Assembly (NCBI RefSeq): GCF_002174455.2
Contig: NZ_CP147246.1
Coordinates: 2,919,001-2,983,000 of the forward strand
DNA: 64,000 nucleotides
Origin: Enterococcus sp. 9D6_DIV0238
GTDB taxonomy: Bacteria; Bacillota; Bacilli; Lactobacillales; Enterococcaceae
Direction: 5' to 3'
Below are positions 10,024 through 17,638 of the stretch, piece after piece. The translations under genes were made by a program, and so were the position numbers. Each line of letters opens with the position of its first letter. Position 1 is the stretch's first letter. Under the pieces are notes generated by a model. The model made no database searches and was not told where the DNA came from. It worked only from the letters and a program-made list of their open reading frames with translations.

Positions 10024-11447
10024 TATGTATGTTTCATCGTCTCAAAGTCAAGCTTCTAGCGTGTCTTCAATGTGTAAGGCACAAACAGAAGGGTATCAAG
10101 AATTACAAAAAAGCAATCACTGATTTTGTGGTCGGAAGTCCTTTTTTGACGGGGAAAGCGTATGATTCGGCGAAGGCTTATTTTAATACGGTGCTGTATC
10201 CTTTAGCACAAGGGGGTATATTATTATCAGAAGCTGTTGAGCAAGCCGTTAAGAAATTTCCAGAAGAATATATTTCTCAAGTGGATAGTGGCGATTTGAA
10301 ACAATCAGAATTGGAAGAAAATATTCGTAAAGCAGATCAATTATTGAGTCAGGCGGAAAATATTCGTAGAGAATTACATTCGTCCAAAACACCAGATGCA
10401 ACCAAAGCATTTCAGCTATTAGGAAATGCAGCGTTGATCGGCATGTATAGTGCGACAAAACAGAAACTAGAAGAACAGCTACAAAAATTGTTGGCATTTA
10501 ACGGAAGTTCCTCTTCTATTTTTTCTGAAATCGCTAGTTTACAGCAAGCGGTCAATCAGGGTTTAGCACAAGCTAATACCGCTTGGAATGGGGCAACAGG
10601 AACGTTTATAGTGCCGAAAAATCTTTCGTGGAAAAACACGATCTCTGCGAAATGGGCTGAGTATGAAGAACGGCATGCAGATAATTTAGAAGTGAAAAAA
10701 GTAACGCTTCAAAATGGTGAAACATTTTATGAAGTCTATAGAAATGGTAAGCTAGATAAAGATGCAACGAATGAATTAGCAGTTGAAATCGCAAAAGACG
10801 ATTTAAAATCATTAAAATCTTTTCTAGCTGGAGCAAGCTATCAGGTTTTAGAAAACAATGGTGTGAAAGCATTGTTGGATGGTCTTTTTGGAGAAAGAGA
10901 TGTAAAAGACTCCCTGCAACAGCATAAAGGGTATAATGAAGGTGTGTTTGTAGGAAACTTATTAGGTGTATTTCAAGCTGGTGCGGAATATGTCGGTGGT
11001 GCTATGTGGTTATTTGGTGGTACGGCTGGTAGTCTTGTCACCGCACCTGCAACTGGAGGGGCTAGTCTAGGTGCAATTCCAGCGGTGGGGGCAAATACAT
11101 TAGGTGTTTGGGCACATGCAACAGCAGTTGGTGGTATGAGTGTTCAAAATATTATGAGTGGTGATAACTATAGTAATTTTGAAGTCAAAAATACGTATAA
11201 TGGAATAAAAGATGCGCCACAATATCCGGAAGGGTTTACTGGAGTAAAAAATGGTACAAAAAAAGTTAAAGTAAATAATGGGTCGATTCTAGATGGATTA
11301 AGGCGAGTTGAAGCTGGGGAATGGAAAAAGGTATATAAAAATGGTTACGATAAATCAGGAAAGAGAATATCCATTCATTATTTTGAAAGTAAATCTGGTA
11401 GAGTGTTTAACGTAAAAGTGAAAGGAAAGTGGAGTACAGGATGGTAA
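10013..11447 (+). pseudogene. LXG-domain polymorphic toxin with a +1 frameshift
   Basis: Starts at ATG 10013 (RBS GAGGAGG) as MSVDMYVSSSQSQAS, a typical LXG opening, but this frame stops at 10121-10123. The rest continues in another frame from the A6 run at 10107-10112 (AITDFVVGSPFLTGK...). With five A instead of six the gene would encode one 477-residue protein. Parts: helical LXG domain (about 1-200), a linker, a glycine/alanine-rich hydrophobic stretch (about 310-360), and a C-terminal toxin domain of about 100 residues (about 380-477) that I do not recognise. It is basic, with WKKVYKNGYDKSGKR and HYFESKSGRVF, and such domains are often nucleases. As written the toxin is not made. The immunity gene follows with a 7-nt overlap. 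Confidence 0.8.
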
Positions 11448-11782
11448 TTAATTTAAAAGATCAAAATACAACTGAAATATATTTGTCTATTGTCTCTTTA
11501 GGACTATTGAAATGTATTGAGGAAGGAATATTAAATTATGATGATGCGATGGCATTGTTGTATCAGCCTTTTAATATAGAAAAATTAGAAGCTAAGTTTC
11601 CTGAATTAGGTTCAGCGATTCACTTAGGCAGTGAATTAGAAGATGTTGCAAGCTTAATTCCTGAAAAATTAGAAACATCAATTAGAGAAATTGAAAAAAT
11701 GAACAAGGAATTGATAATAAGTAATATAAATAAATTTAGGGAAGATGATGGACTAAACTCACCTATTTATGATATTAATTGA
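11441..11782 (+). CDS. DUF3969-like immunity protein for the LXG toxin
   Basis: A 113-residue acidic helical protein. The ATG at 11441 lies about 7 nt after a GTGGAG ribosome site and inside the end of the toxin gene; a GTG at 11429 is a less likely start. I place it in the DUF3969 group from the ELEDVASLIPEKL motif. Position directly after a polymorphic toxin, size and charge make it the likely cognate antitoxin, acting in the cytoplasm. It is clearly homologous to the protein at 14463-14810 (shared LGxELED...SL.P.KL...IRE pattern). Confidence 0.75.
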   Translation: MVINLKDQNTTEIYLSIVSLGLLKCIEEGILNYDDAMALLYQPFNIEKLEAKFPELGSAIHLGSELEDVASLIPEKLETSIREIEKMNKELIISNINKFREDDGLNSPIYDIN

Positions 11783-11784
11783 TT

Positions 11785-11841
11785 AGGTATACGGAAATCT
11801 TTAGCAAAAAAAGAGCTGAAAATTTTCGTATACCTTTACTA
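11785..11841 (+). terminator. Long hairpin after immunity gene 1
   Basis: AGGTATACGGAAATCTTTAGC (11785-11805) pairs with the reverse copy ending in TTCGTATACCT (to 11835), then TTTACTATTA. A near-identical hairpin follows immunity gene 2 at 14831-14887. Confidence 0.75.
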
Positions 11842-11859
11842 TTAGTAAAAAACCTAACA

Positions 11860-11889
11860 CTACTAGAATGTATAATTTAAGTGCAACAC
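11860..11889 (+). repeat. Left inverted repeat of the IS30-type element
   Basis: Begins CTACTAGAATG and runs to AAGTGCAACA. It matches the complement of 14108-14137 with two small gaps. Confidence 0.75.
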
Positions 11890-11959
11890 TATAAATTGAA
11901 GGTGGAAAAGCCTGTTATAATGGTGTTGACGAATTATATCGACTAGGAGGTATTTAGCT

Positions 11960-12957
11960 ATGACTTCATATACACACCTTACGATACGTGAGCGGGAAAT
12001 GATCTTTCTCTATCATGGCTTTGGTTTTACTATTCGTAGAATTGGACGTTTGATCAAAAGAAGCCCTTCAACGATTATGAGAGAGCTTAAGAGGAATACT
12101 ACAAAGTTTAGAGCTTATTCGCCTTCTCAAGCACAAAAATCGTATCATAAGAATAAGCAGAAATGTGGGCGAAAGAAAATATTGGATCAATCCCCCTATA
12201 AAGAAACCATTCGCAAACTACTTTTTGAAGACCAATGGTCTCCAGAACAGATAGCGAATAGAATTAATTTAGAAAGTAACGAATCTATTATTAGTTATCC
12301 TACTATTTATCGATCTATTTACGGTGGTCTATTTGATGAAGGATTTCCTGTAGGTAGTCCTGGGGCACGCAAAATGTTAAGACGAAAAGGAAGAAAATCA
12401 GTGAATAAACGGATTGGTGATCGTCGTGGACGATTTACTGATGTGAAAACGATTCATGAGCGTCCAATTAAAGCTGAAAATAGAGAAGAACTTGGTCACT
12501 GGGAAACAGATACTGTACTGGGACATCGAGGGAAATCTTGCCTTGTAACATTAGTTGATCGGAAATCTCGTTTTTTGTTAGCGGGTAGAATTCTTAAAAA
12601 CGATCCAATTTGTGTAAGGGATATGATTATACAATTATTATCTCCTCTAAACAAGAAACAATGTAAAACTATCACACCAGATAGAGGACCAGAATTTGCA
12701 AAATATAAGTACTTTAGTGATTATGTGGTATTGATTGCTATTTTGCAGATTCTTGGTCTCCATGGCAACGTGGAACAAATGAAAATACCAACGGGTTAAT
12801 ACGTGAATATTTACCAAAGCGCACGGATATGACGCCTGTTTCAGAGGAATATATTGAATCAGTTATTGATAAATTGAACAATAGGCCAAGAAAATGCCTA
12901 AATTGGAAAACCCCTTATGAAGTTTTTTATAGCAGACAACAATTACTAATAAGATAA
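11960..12957 (+). pseudogene. IS30-family transposase with a 1-nt deletion
   Basis: Begins MTSYTHLTIREREMIFLY with the IS30 helix-turn-helix (about residues 20-60) and the DDE core: first Asp in GHWETDTVLG, second in TITPDRGPEF. The frame then breaks at 12727-12728, where one G appears to be missing (GTGGTA instead of GTGGGTA). The annotated frame ends early at 12799. The true C terminus continues in the next frame (FADSWSPWQRGTNENTNG, with the catalytic Glu) to a stop at 12957. Restored length is about 332 residues, normal for the family. The last catalytic residue is cut off, so this copy is probably inactive unless rescued by frameshifting or in trans. RBS AGGAGG precedes the ATG. Confidence 0.9.
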
Positions 12958-12974
12958 TTACTAATTTTTAAACT

Positions 12975-13586
12975 TTACAACAATTTACTATACAATAGGC
13001 AAGTCAAAGGAATATCTTTACCTGCAATTTCCATCTTGATAACTTTTTCTTTATCACGTTTAAATCCCATTTTTTCATAAAACTGATAAGTGCAGTTGTC
13101 ATCTGTATATAGATAAATCAATTTATTTCTTTCACGTTTGCTAATTTCATTTATCAATATTGTTCCAATTCCCTTTCTATGTATTGTAGGATCGGTAGCT
13201 AAGAAACAAATTTCACCGTCTGGTGTAATATCTTTCGAATATTCCTCAAACATTTCTTTGTTGGCTACATCATAAGTATCGGCTCCATTTATGGAAAGAA
13301 TTGACATAAGAATTTCAAATATTTGAATATACATTTTTCTCCAAATTGACGAATAATGTTTCGGTTCATTTTTAATATCTGCCATAAGAATACCAACTAG
13401 TTTATCATCCATATACGCAGCTAATACTTGTGTAGAACGTTCTAGTTCTGTGTAAAGAAAAAACCTGCCATATAATCTGAGTGCAAATTTATTGTCAATG
13501 TATTTATCAAAATTCATTCCCTCTATGGCAAAATCAATTGCTTTACCAAAATCTTTTTTATCTAATTTTTTTATTTCAATTGCCAT
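12975..13586 (-). CDS. GNAT-family N-acetyltransferase (IS30 cargo)
   Basis: A 203-residue Gcn5-related acetyltransferase that moves an acetyl group from acetyl-CoA to an unknown amine. Acetyl-CoA motif A is near residues 130-150 (FLATDPTIHRKGIGTILINE), and motif B ends in CTYQFYEKMGFKRD. RBS GGAGG is 9 nt before the ATG. The start overlaps the end of the MarR gene by 11 nt, so the two form an operon. It lies inside the IS30-type element, only 18 nt from the end of the transposase. A detoxification or resistance role is possible but not shown. Confidence 0.85.
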   Translation of the reverse strand: MAIEIKKLDKKDFGKAIDFAIEGMNFDKYIDNKFALRLYGRFFLYTELERSTQVLAAYMDDKLVGILMADIKNEPKHYSSIWRKMYIQIFEILMSILSINGADTYDVANKEMFEEYSKDITPDGEICFLATDPTIHRKGIGTILINEISKRERNKLIYLYTDDNCTYQFYEKMGFKRDKEKVIKMEIAGKDIPLTCLLYSKLL

Positions 13587-14037
13587 TTTTATTGCCTCCA
13601 GTATTTTCTATTCCTATAATTTCATTTTCAACGATACTACTAAGTTGTTCGGATATAGTAATTAGTTGCGAGCATTTTTCCACGCCAAGGGTCGATAATA
13701 TATTGCTCTCGAATAGTTCAATTTCTTTGAAAACTTTTTCTAATTGTTGAATACCAGACGTAGTGAAATGAATGTATTTCTCTTTTTTGTTACTTCCATT
13801 AACAAGCACTAACAAATTTTTACTAATGAAGTTTTTCAAAATACTATGAACGGTAGATTTAGGAAGGTGCAACCTGTCGCAAATCTGTTTTTGTGTAACG
13901 TTAACAGAATCATTGACAATATAAAGCAACATTAAAGAATTGAAAGTCAGTCCATTCTTTTTTGCTATATCTGAATATGCCAAATCAATCTGATTTAATG
14001 CATTATTCAACCGAATCATTATTTTTTTATAATCCAT
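13576..14037 (-). CDS. MarR-family regulator (IS30 cargo)
   Basis: A 153-residue MarR-type repressor with the winged helix at about residues 50-95 (VTQKQICDRLHLPKSTVHSI, then LVLVNGSNKKEKYIHF as the wing). RBS AAAAGGAG precedes the ATG. It is the first gene of a two-gene operon with the acetyltransferase. The palindrome AGTGCGATATCGTACT just downstream of its promoter is a likely binding site for this protein, giving autoregulation that travels with the mobile element. Confidence 0.88.
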   Translation of the reverse strand: MDYKKIMIRLNNALNQIDLAYSDIAKKNGLTFNSLMLLYIVNDSVNVTQKQICDRLHLPKSTVHSILKNFISKNLLVLVNGSNKKEKYIHFTTSGIQQLEKVFKEIELFESNILSTLGVEKCSQLITISEQLSSIVENEIIGIENTGGNKNGN

Positions 14038-14051
14038 AGGCTTCTCCTTTT

Positions 14052-14099
14052 AGTGCGATATCGTACTTTTATATTACTTCTATTTTATATTAATGTCAA
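14052..14099 (-). promoter_or_regulatory. Promoter and operator of the cargo MarR-GNAT operon
   Basis: Minus strand: TTGACA (14094-14099), 17-nt spacer, TAATAT (14071-14076), both close to consensus. The 16-nt near-palindrome AGTGCGATATCGTACT at 14052-14067 lies over the expected start site. Between the promoter and 14137 there is only the right inverted repeat. Confidence 0.8.
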
Positions 14100-14107
14100 A
14101 TTTGTAA

Positions 14108-14137
14108 CTGTTGCACTTAATTAGACAATTCTAGTAG
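14108..14137 (-). repeat. Right inverted repeat of the IS30-type element
   Basis: TGTTGCACTTAATTAGACAA then TTCTAGTAG, ending at 14137; the direct repeat ACA follows at 14138-14140. Confidence 0.75.
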
Positions 14138-14191
14138 ACAAAGGAAATGTATGTTCTTATAGTTGAACTGTCTTAAAGGAAGGTGATTATT

Positions 14192-14422
14192 ATGTCGGAC
14201 AAGCCCGATTTATCAGATACTTATTTTATGTAGTATGAAGATAGGAAAATGAAAAAATGGATGACTGCATTTTCGATTGGTGAATTAACCAATGCAATTA
14301 AAAAAACGAAAGATGAAGCAAGAAAGGATATTCCACGATTGCCGCAACAAGATTTGTTAAACATAGAAAAGTGTCTAGAAGTTTCTATTAAGCAAAACGA
14401 AGTTCTGAAAATACAGAAGTGA
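14192..14422 (+). pseudogene. YolD-like small protein with in-frame amber codon
   Basis: A 76-codon frame starting at ATG 14192 with a strong RBS (AAGGAAGG). It reads MSDKPDLSDTYFM, then TAG at 14231-14233, then YEDRKMKKWMTAFSIGEL and a helical tail ending LKIQK. The stretch after the stop resembles the YolD-like family (small proteins often near DNA repair or mobile genes), so the TAG probably replaced a Gln codon (CAG). Translation might restart at the ATG at 14249, giving a 57-residue protein, but no good ribosome site is visible there. Family assignment is tentative. Confidence 0.55.
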
Positions 14423-14462
14423 AAGTTAAATCAGGATGGAGTAATCCTTAGGAGGTATGGAT

Positions 14463-14810
14463 ATGGAATTAAAATTTAGTGTTGTCAAAAAGAATGAAGC
14501 AGAGAGATTGATATTAGTTACGGCTATAGGACTTTTAGAATCTTTGGAAAATGAGTTGTTAACAATTGAGGATTGTGAAAATTATTTGTTCAGTCCGTAT
14601 TCTGTGAGTATTCTAGAGGAAAAAGGATTAAGTGAAGATGTTATTGAAATTATAGAGTTAGGATGCGAATTAGAAGATATTCAATCTTTAAGACCAGCTA
14701 AATTAAAAGATGGAATACGAGAGTTGAAAGAGCAATCAAAAGAATGTTTGAAAAAAATAGCGCCGTTTGATGATCCGTGTAGTGTAAAGAAGTGGTTAGA
14801 TAATAATTGA
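14463..14810 (+). CDS. Second DUF3969-like immunity protein, no adjacent toxin
   Basis: A 115-residue homologue of the immunity protein at 11441-11782, sharing LL.S.E...L...D...L and the CELEDIQSL.P.KL..GIREL block. The start at 14463 is 7 nt after AGGAGG; the ATG at 14457 is too close to it. No toxin domain precedes it, so it is an orphan immunity gene, as often found in arrays that protect against rival strains' toxins. The 3' hairpin is nearly the same as that of copy 1. This suggests a duplicated cassette, diverged at protein level. Confidence 0.75.
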   Translation: MELKFSVVKKNEAERLILVTAIGLLESLENELLTIEDCENYLFSPYSVSILEEKGLSEDVIEIIELGCELEDIQSLRPAKLKDGIRELKEQSKECLKKIAPFDDPCSVKKWLDNN

Positions 14811-14830
14811 GGTAAGTAAAATTTTCATTT

Positions 14831-14887
14831 AGGTATACGAAAATTTTTAGCAAAAAATGCTATGAATTTTCGTATACCTTTATTATT
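14831..14887 (+). terminator. Long hairpin after immunity gene 2
   Basis: AGGTATACGAAAATTTTTAGC (14831-14851) pairs with GCTATGAATTTTCGTATACC (from 14859), then TTTATTATTA. It is the counterpart of 11785-11841. Confidence 0.78.
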
Positions 14888-14903
14888 AGCAAAATATGTC
14901 GCC

Positions 14904-14990
14904 TTACTAGAATTCATCATTATTTAAACTAAACGAAAAATCACAGACAAAACTTCTCATTACAATGGTGTTGACTAATCATACTCAGCA
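14904..14990. repeat. Degenerate IS30-type left end
   Basis: TTACTAGAAT at 14904 and TGGTGTTGACTAATCATA from 14966 mirror CTACTAGAAT at 11860 and TGGTGTTGACGAATTATA from 11921. The spacing is 62 versus 61 nt. In both places this end begins 24 nt after the hairpin. No transposase reading frame follows. Confidence 0.5.
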
Positions 14991-15275
14991 GAGTATGTTA
15001 AAATGGAAAATATGAAAATAAAGAGATGTTAGTAGTAAAAGTAATTGAGAAATTATGGTAAAAAGATGGTACAATATACGTTCTGAGAAATAATGTAGAA
15101 AAAAACTGCTTGAAAAAATAAAGATCAATGAGTGATTTCCTAGATAGACTTCCTGAATATATAAGCGATATTCTTGATTCTTATTAGTTTTTTAATAAAC
15201 GTTGTTACTGTTTTTGTTACCGCCTGAAATCATAGGCACTATCAACACTTGATGTGAAAGGAAGTTTAAAAAAAT
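14991..15275. other. No gene recognised before recR
   Basis: AT-rich sequence with only very short frames (for example MSDFLDRLPEYISDILDSY at 15128-15187, without a ribosome site). It must contain the promoter that serves recR, since the normal upstream genes are far away. I could not pick one out convincingly. Confidence 0.4.
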
Positions 15276-15872
15276 ATGCATTATCCTGAACCTATTGCTA
15301 AACTAGTTGAAAGCTATATGAAATTACCCGGAATCGGGCAAAAAACAGCTGTTCGTTTAGCTTTTTATACCCTTGATATGAAAGAAGAAGATGTCAATGC
15401 TTTTGCTAAGGCGTTGATCAGTGTGAAGCGCGATTTACATTTTTGTAGTATATGTGGAAATATCACAGAAGAAGATCCTTGTGAGATTTGTCAGGATAAA
15501 ACGCGTGACCGCAGTATTATTTTGGTAGTTGAAGAGCCCAAGGATGTCATGGCAATGGAAAAAATGCGTGAGTATCATGGTTTATATCATGTTTTACATG
15601 GAGTTTTATCACCGATGGAGGGAACTGGACCAGAAGATATCAACATTGCGCCATTGATCCAGCGTTTACATGATGATGAAGTCAAAGAAGTCATTATTGC
15701 AACGAATGCGACGACAGAGGGAGAAGCTACAGCCATGTATCTTTCCCGCTTGATCAAGCCTGCTGGAATTACTGTAACTCGTCTGGCACATGGACTATCT
15801 GTGGGTAGTGATATTGAGTATGCAGATGAAGTGACCCTATTAAAAGCAGTCGAAGGAAGACGAGAATTATAA
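15276..15872 (+). CDS. recR: Recombination mediator protein RecR
   Basis: A 198-residue RecR of normal length, acting with RecF/RecO to load RecA on gapped DNA. Helix-hairpin-helix at the N terminus ([14 protein letters not shown], about 16-30), Cys4 zinc finger ([18 protein letters not shown], about 56-73) and Toprim domain ([13 protein letters not shown], about 80 onward). RBS GAAAGGAAG lies about 10-14 nt before the ATG, a slightly long spacing. The gene has been separated from dnaX-ebfC by the accessory block, and a cold-shock gene follows after only 5 nt. Confidence 0.96.
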   Translation: MHYPEPIAKLVESYMKLPGIGQKTAVRLAFYTLDMKEEDVNAFAKALISVKRDLHFCSICGNITEEDPCEICQDKTRDRSIILVVEEPKDVMAMEKMREYHGLYHVLHGVLSPMEGTGPEDINIAPLIQRLHDDEVKEVIIATNATTEGEATAMYLSRLIKPAGITVTRLAHGLSVGSDIEYADEVTLLKAVEGRREL

Positions 15873-15877
15873 TATAT

Positions 15878-16078
15878 ATGAATAACGGTACAGTAAAATG
15901 GTTTAATGCAGACAAAGGCTTTGGTTTTATCACAGGAGAAGATGGTCAAGATGTGTTTGCCCACTTTTCAGCTATTCAAGCGGATGGATTTAAATCACTA
16001 GACGAAGGTCAAGCAGTAACTTTTGATACTGAAGAGGGTCAACGTGGAATGCAAGCTGTTAACATCCATAAAGCATAA
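15878..16078 (+). CDS. Cold-shock domain protein
   Basis: A 66-residue CspA-type RNA chaperone. The single cold-shock domain shows RNP1 KGFGFIT (about 14-20) and RNP2 DVFAHFS (about 27-33), starting with [12 protein letters not shown]. It begins 5 nt after the recR stop and no AGGAGG site is visible; AAGACGAGA inside the end of recR is the nearest purine tract, so it may be translated by coupling. A terminator follows at once. Confidence 0.93.
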   Translation: MNNGTVKWFNADKGFGFITGEDGQDVFAHFSAIQADGFKSLDEGQAVTFDTEEGQRGMQAVNIHKA

Positions 16079-16107
16079 AAAAAGCCGCCATTGTGTGGCT
16101 TTTTTTA
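16077..16107 (+). terminator. Terminator after the cold-shock gene
   Basis: AAAAAAAGCCGCCA pairs with TGTGGCTTTTTTT around a short loop. It starts at the stop codon. Confidence 0.85.
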
Positions 16108-16461
16108 TGTGAGATGATAATGTTATCGCAGAAGTCCAATGTGGACACAAACCATTAATATTTATAAAGTATAATTAGTTAAATGTCACAAGTTATTATG
16201 GCTTTTTTTACTGAGAGTAAAATAATAAATGGGATTTGGATAATAGATAAAGGACATTAGTAAAGTTTAGATGAAAGAATTGGTGATTGTTGCGCAATAT
16301 TTCGGGTTGAATTTCAATTTTCCGATTCAATAAAACGAATAAAATCTGATACATAACTTTTTAAACTTACACATTTTAACGTGGAAAGGTGAATTCAAGC
16401 GAAAAAAAATATAGCTCTTTTCTGTTTTTTATGAGTATTCTCTTATAGATAATCGTATCAT
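16108..16461. other. Noncoding stretch with nothing recognised
   Basis: AT-rich sequence between the cold-shock terminator and the promoter at 16462. Only very short frames without ribosome sites are present. A TATAAT at 16171-16176 could be a -10 element, but no clear -35 or terminated small RNA follows. Confidence 0.4.
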
Positions 16462-16490
16462 TTGTACCAAATAATTTTAGCCTTTATAGT
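16462..16490 (+). promoter_or_regulatory. Probable promoter of the membrane/coiled-coil protein gene
   Basis: TTGTAC (16462-16467), 17-nt spacer, TATAGT (16485-16490), 47 nt before the start codon. Confidence 0.6.
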
Positions 16491-16536
16491 AATAATTGTA
16501 CAAATGGTTTGAATATTTTATGAAAGGATGGAAATT

Positions 16537-17595
16537 ATGGAAAAGAACACAAGAAAAAGAGGACTTGTATCTTATTTGGCACCTGATGAAGGCGCGGGCG
16601 TGAATATTTCGTGGGGAGCAATCGTAGCTGGTTTAGTTTCATTCTTTGCAATCTTTATTACATTAAGTTTGATTGGTTCAGCAATTGGTTTTGGTATAGT
16701 TAAACCAACCTCTGATAATCCATTGGATGGTGTTGGTACTGGATTGACAATTTGGACAGTTGTAACGTTTATTTTGGCTTTATTTTGTAGCGGCTTTATT
16801 GCCGGAGTAGCAGCGCGAAGAATAGGGTTACTCCATGGTTTTCTAACTTGGGCAACGAGTGTTTTAGTTTTAGTAGCTATTCTTTCGTATACAGCAATTG
16901 GAGCTTTTTCAGCAGTAGGATCTTTATTTGGCGATATCGTCTCAGCAACAGGAAGTGGTATACAGACAGTAGCGTCTGGGACTGCAGATACAATTGGTAA
17001 ATCTTTCGATAAAGTTACAGAGAATGTTCAGTCAGTGAATACAGATGAACTTCAATCTCAAGTAAAAAAAGTATTGTCCGATACTGATGTCCCTGAACTA
17101 CAACCAAATTATTTAGAAGATCAAATGAAAGAAGCAACTAATGAAATTACAGATGCAGGCAAAGAATTAGTAAAAGATCCAGAAAATGCTGATAAAATCT
17201 TTAAAGATACTGGGAACTCTTTAAAAGAAAGAGCAAAAAATATAGGTGATTCTGTTGATCGTGAAGCGATTGTAAATGCTGTCTCAGCAAATACGGAACT
17301 TTCAAAAGAAGAAGCTGATCAAGCAACAGAGAACATTTATAATGAATTACAAAAAGCCTCTGACGAAGCACAAAAACAAATTGAAACAGCCCAAACTAAT
17401 CTTGAAAAAGCTAAGGATGATTTGGATGAAACGATCAAAGAAGCGAGAGAAAAAGCAGAAGATGCTTCAAATACGGTGGCAAAAGCTTCTATTTGGAGTT
17501 TTATAGCTATGGTCCTTGGAATGATTATTACTTCTTTTGCAGGTATGTGGGGCGCTAATTTAGTAGAAAATCCAGAAACAGAAAGTAAACTGTGA
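16537..17595 (+). CDS. Membrane protein with long amphipathic-helix domain, unknown function
   Basis: 352 residues; the ATG at 16537 is 8 nt after AAAGGA, whereas the ATG at 16528 overlaps that site. Three hydrophobic helices lie near residues 22-52, 68-90 and 96-122. A long charged helical region follows (about 140-320) rich in Glu, Lys and Ala with repeated KEA/EKA heptads, then a final membrane helix (about 323-343). The topology puts the coiled coil between two membrane anchors. Its place as a stand-alone gene with its own promoter and terminator fits a stress-induced envelope protein, but I do not recognise a specific family. Confidence 0.7.
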   Translation: MEKNTRKRGLVSYLAPDEGAGVNISWGAIVAGLVSFFAIFITLSLIGSAIGFGIVKPTSDNPLDGVGTGLTIWTVVTFILALFCSGFIAGVAARRIGLLHGFLTWATSVLVLVAILSYTAIGAFSAVGSLFGDIVSATGSGIQTVASGTADTIGKSFDKVTENVQSVNTDELQSQVKKVLSDTDVPELQPNYLEDQMKEATNEITDAGKELVKDPENADKIFKDTGNSLKERAKNIGDSVDREAIVNAVSANTELSKEEADQATENIYNELQKASDEAQKQIETAQTNLEKAKDDLDETIKEAREKAEDASNTVAKASIWSFIAMVLGMIITSFAGMWGANLVENPETESKL

Positions 17596-17638
17596 TTAAT
17601 AAAAATATTTTAGAAAAAATATAACAGAATTCAAAACT

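Larger units (their letters stand above)
11860..14137. mobile_element. IS30-type element with GNAT and MarR cargo, flanked by ACA repeats
   Basis: The ends form inverted repeats of about 30 bp: CTACTAGAAT...AAGTGCAACA at 11860-11888 and its complement ending at 14137 (reading inward CTACTAGAATTGTCTAATTA then AGTGCAACA). The trinucleotide ACA stands immediately outside both ends (11857-11859 and 14138-14140), the size expected for an IS30-family target duplication. Inside are an IS30-type transposase (frameshifted) and, on the other strand, a GNAT acetyltransferase and a MarR regulator. The 2278-bp length is about twice a plain IS30 element, so this looks like an insertion sequence carrying passenger genes. 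Confidence 0.75.

Noticed and set aside
10107..10113. Programmed -1 frameshift at A AAA AAG in the LXG gene
   Set aside because: The heptamer matches a known slippery sequence, but a -1 shift leads to the wrong frame. The toxin continues in the +1 frame, so a plain insertion fits better.
13481..13750. Plus-strand 89-residue frame across the MarR-GNAT junction
   Set aside because: Low-complexity translation, no ribosome site, opposite to two well-supported genes.
11785..14887. CRISPR array made of the two AGGTATACG hairpins
   Set aside because: Only two copies, 3 kb apart, each after an immunity gene and with T-rich tails; they are terminators, not repeat-spacer units.
14904..14990. Intact second IS30 element
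   Set aside because: Only an end-like segment is seen; no transposase reading frame or right end follows before recR.
15128..15187. Short frame MSDFLDRLPEYISDILDSY before recR
   Set aside because: No ribosome site, 19 codons only, surrounded by stops. It could be a gene remnant, but that cannot be supported.
7490..15275. Prophage or integrative conjugative element
   Set aside because: No integrase, structural, relaxase or attachment-site repeats were found; only single-gene transposase remnants and effector genes.
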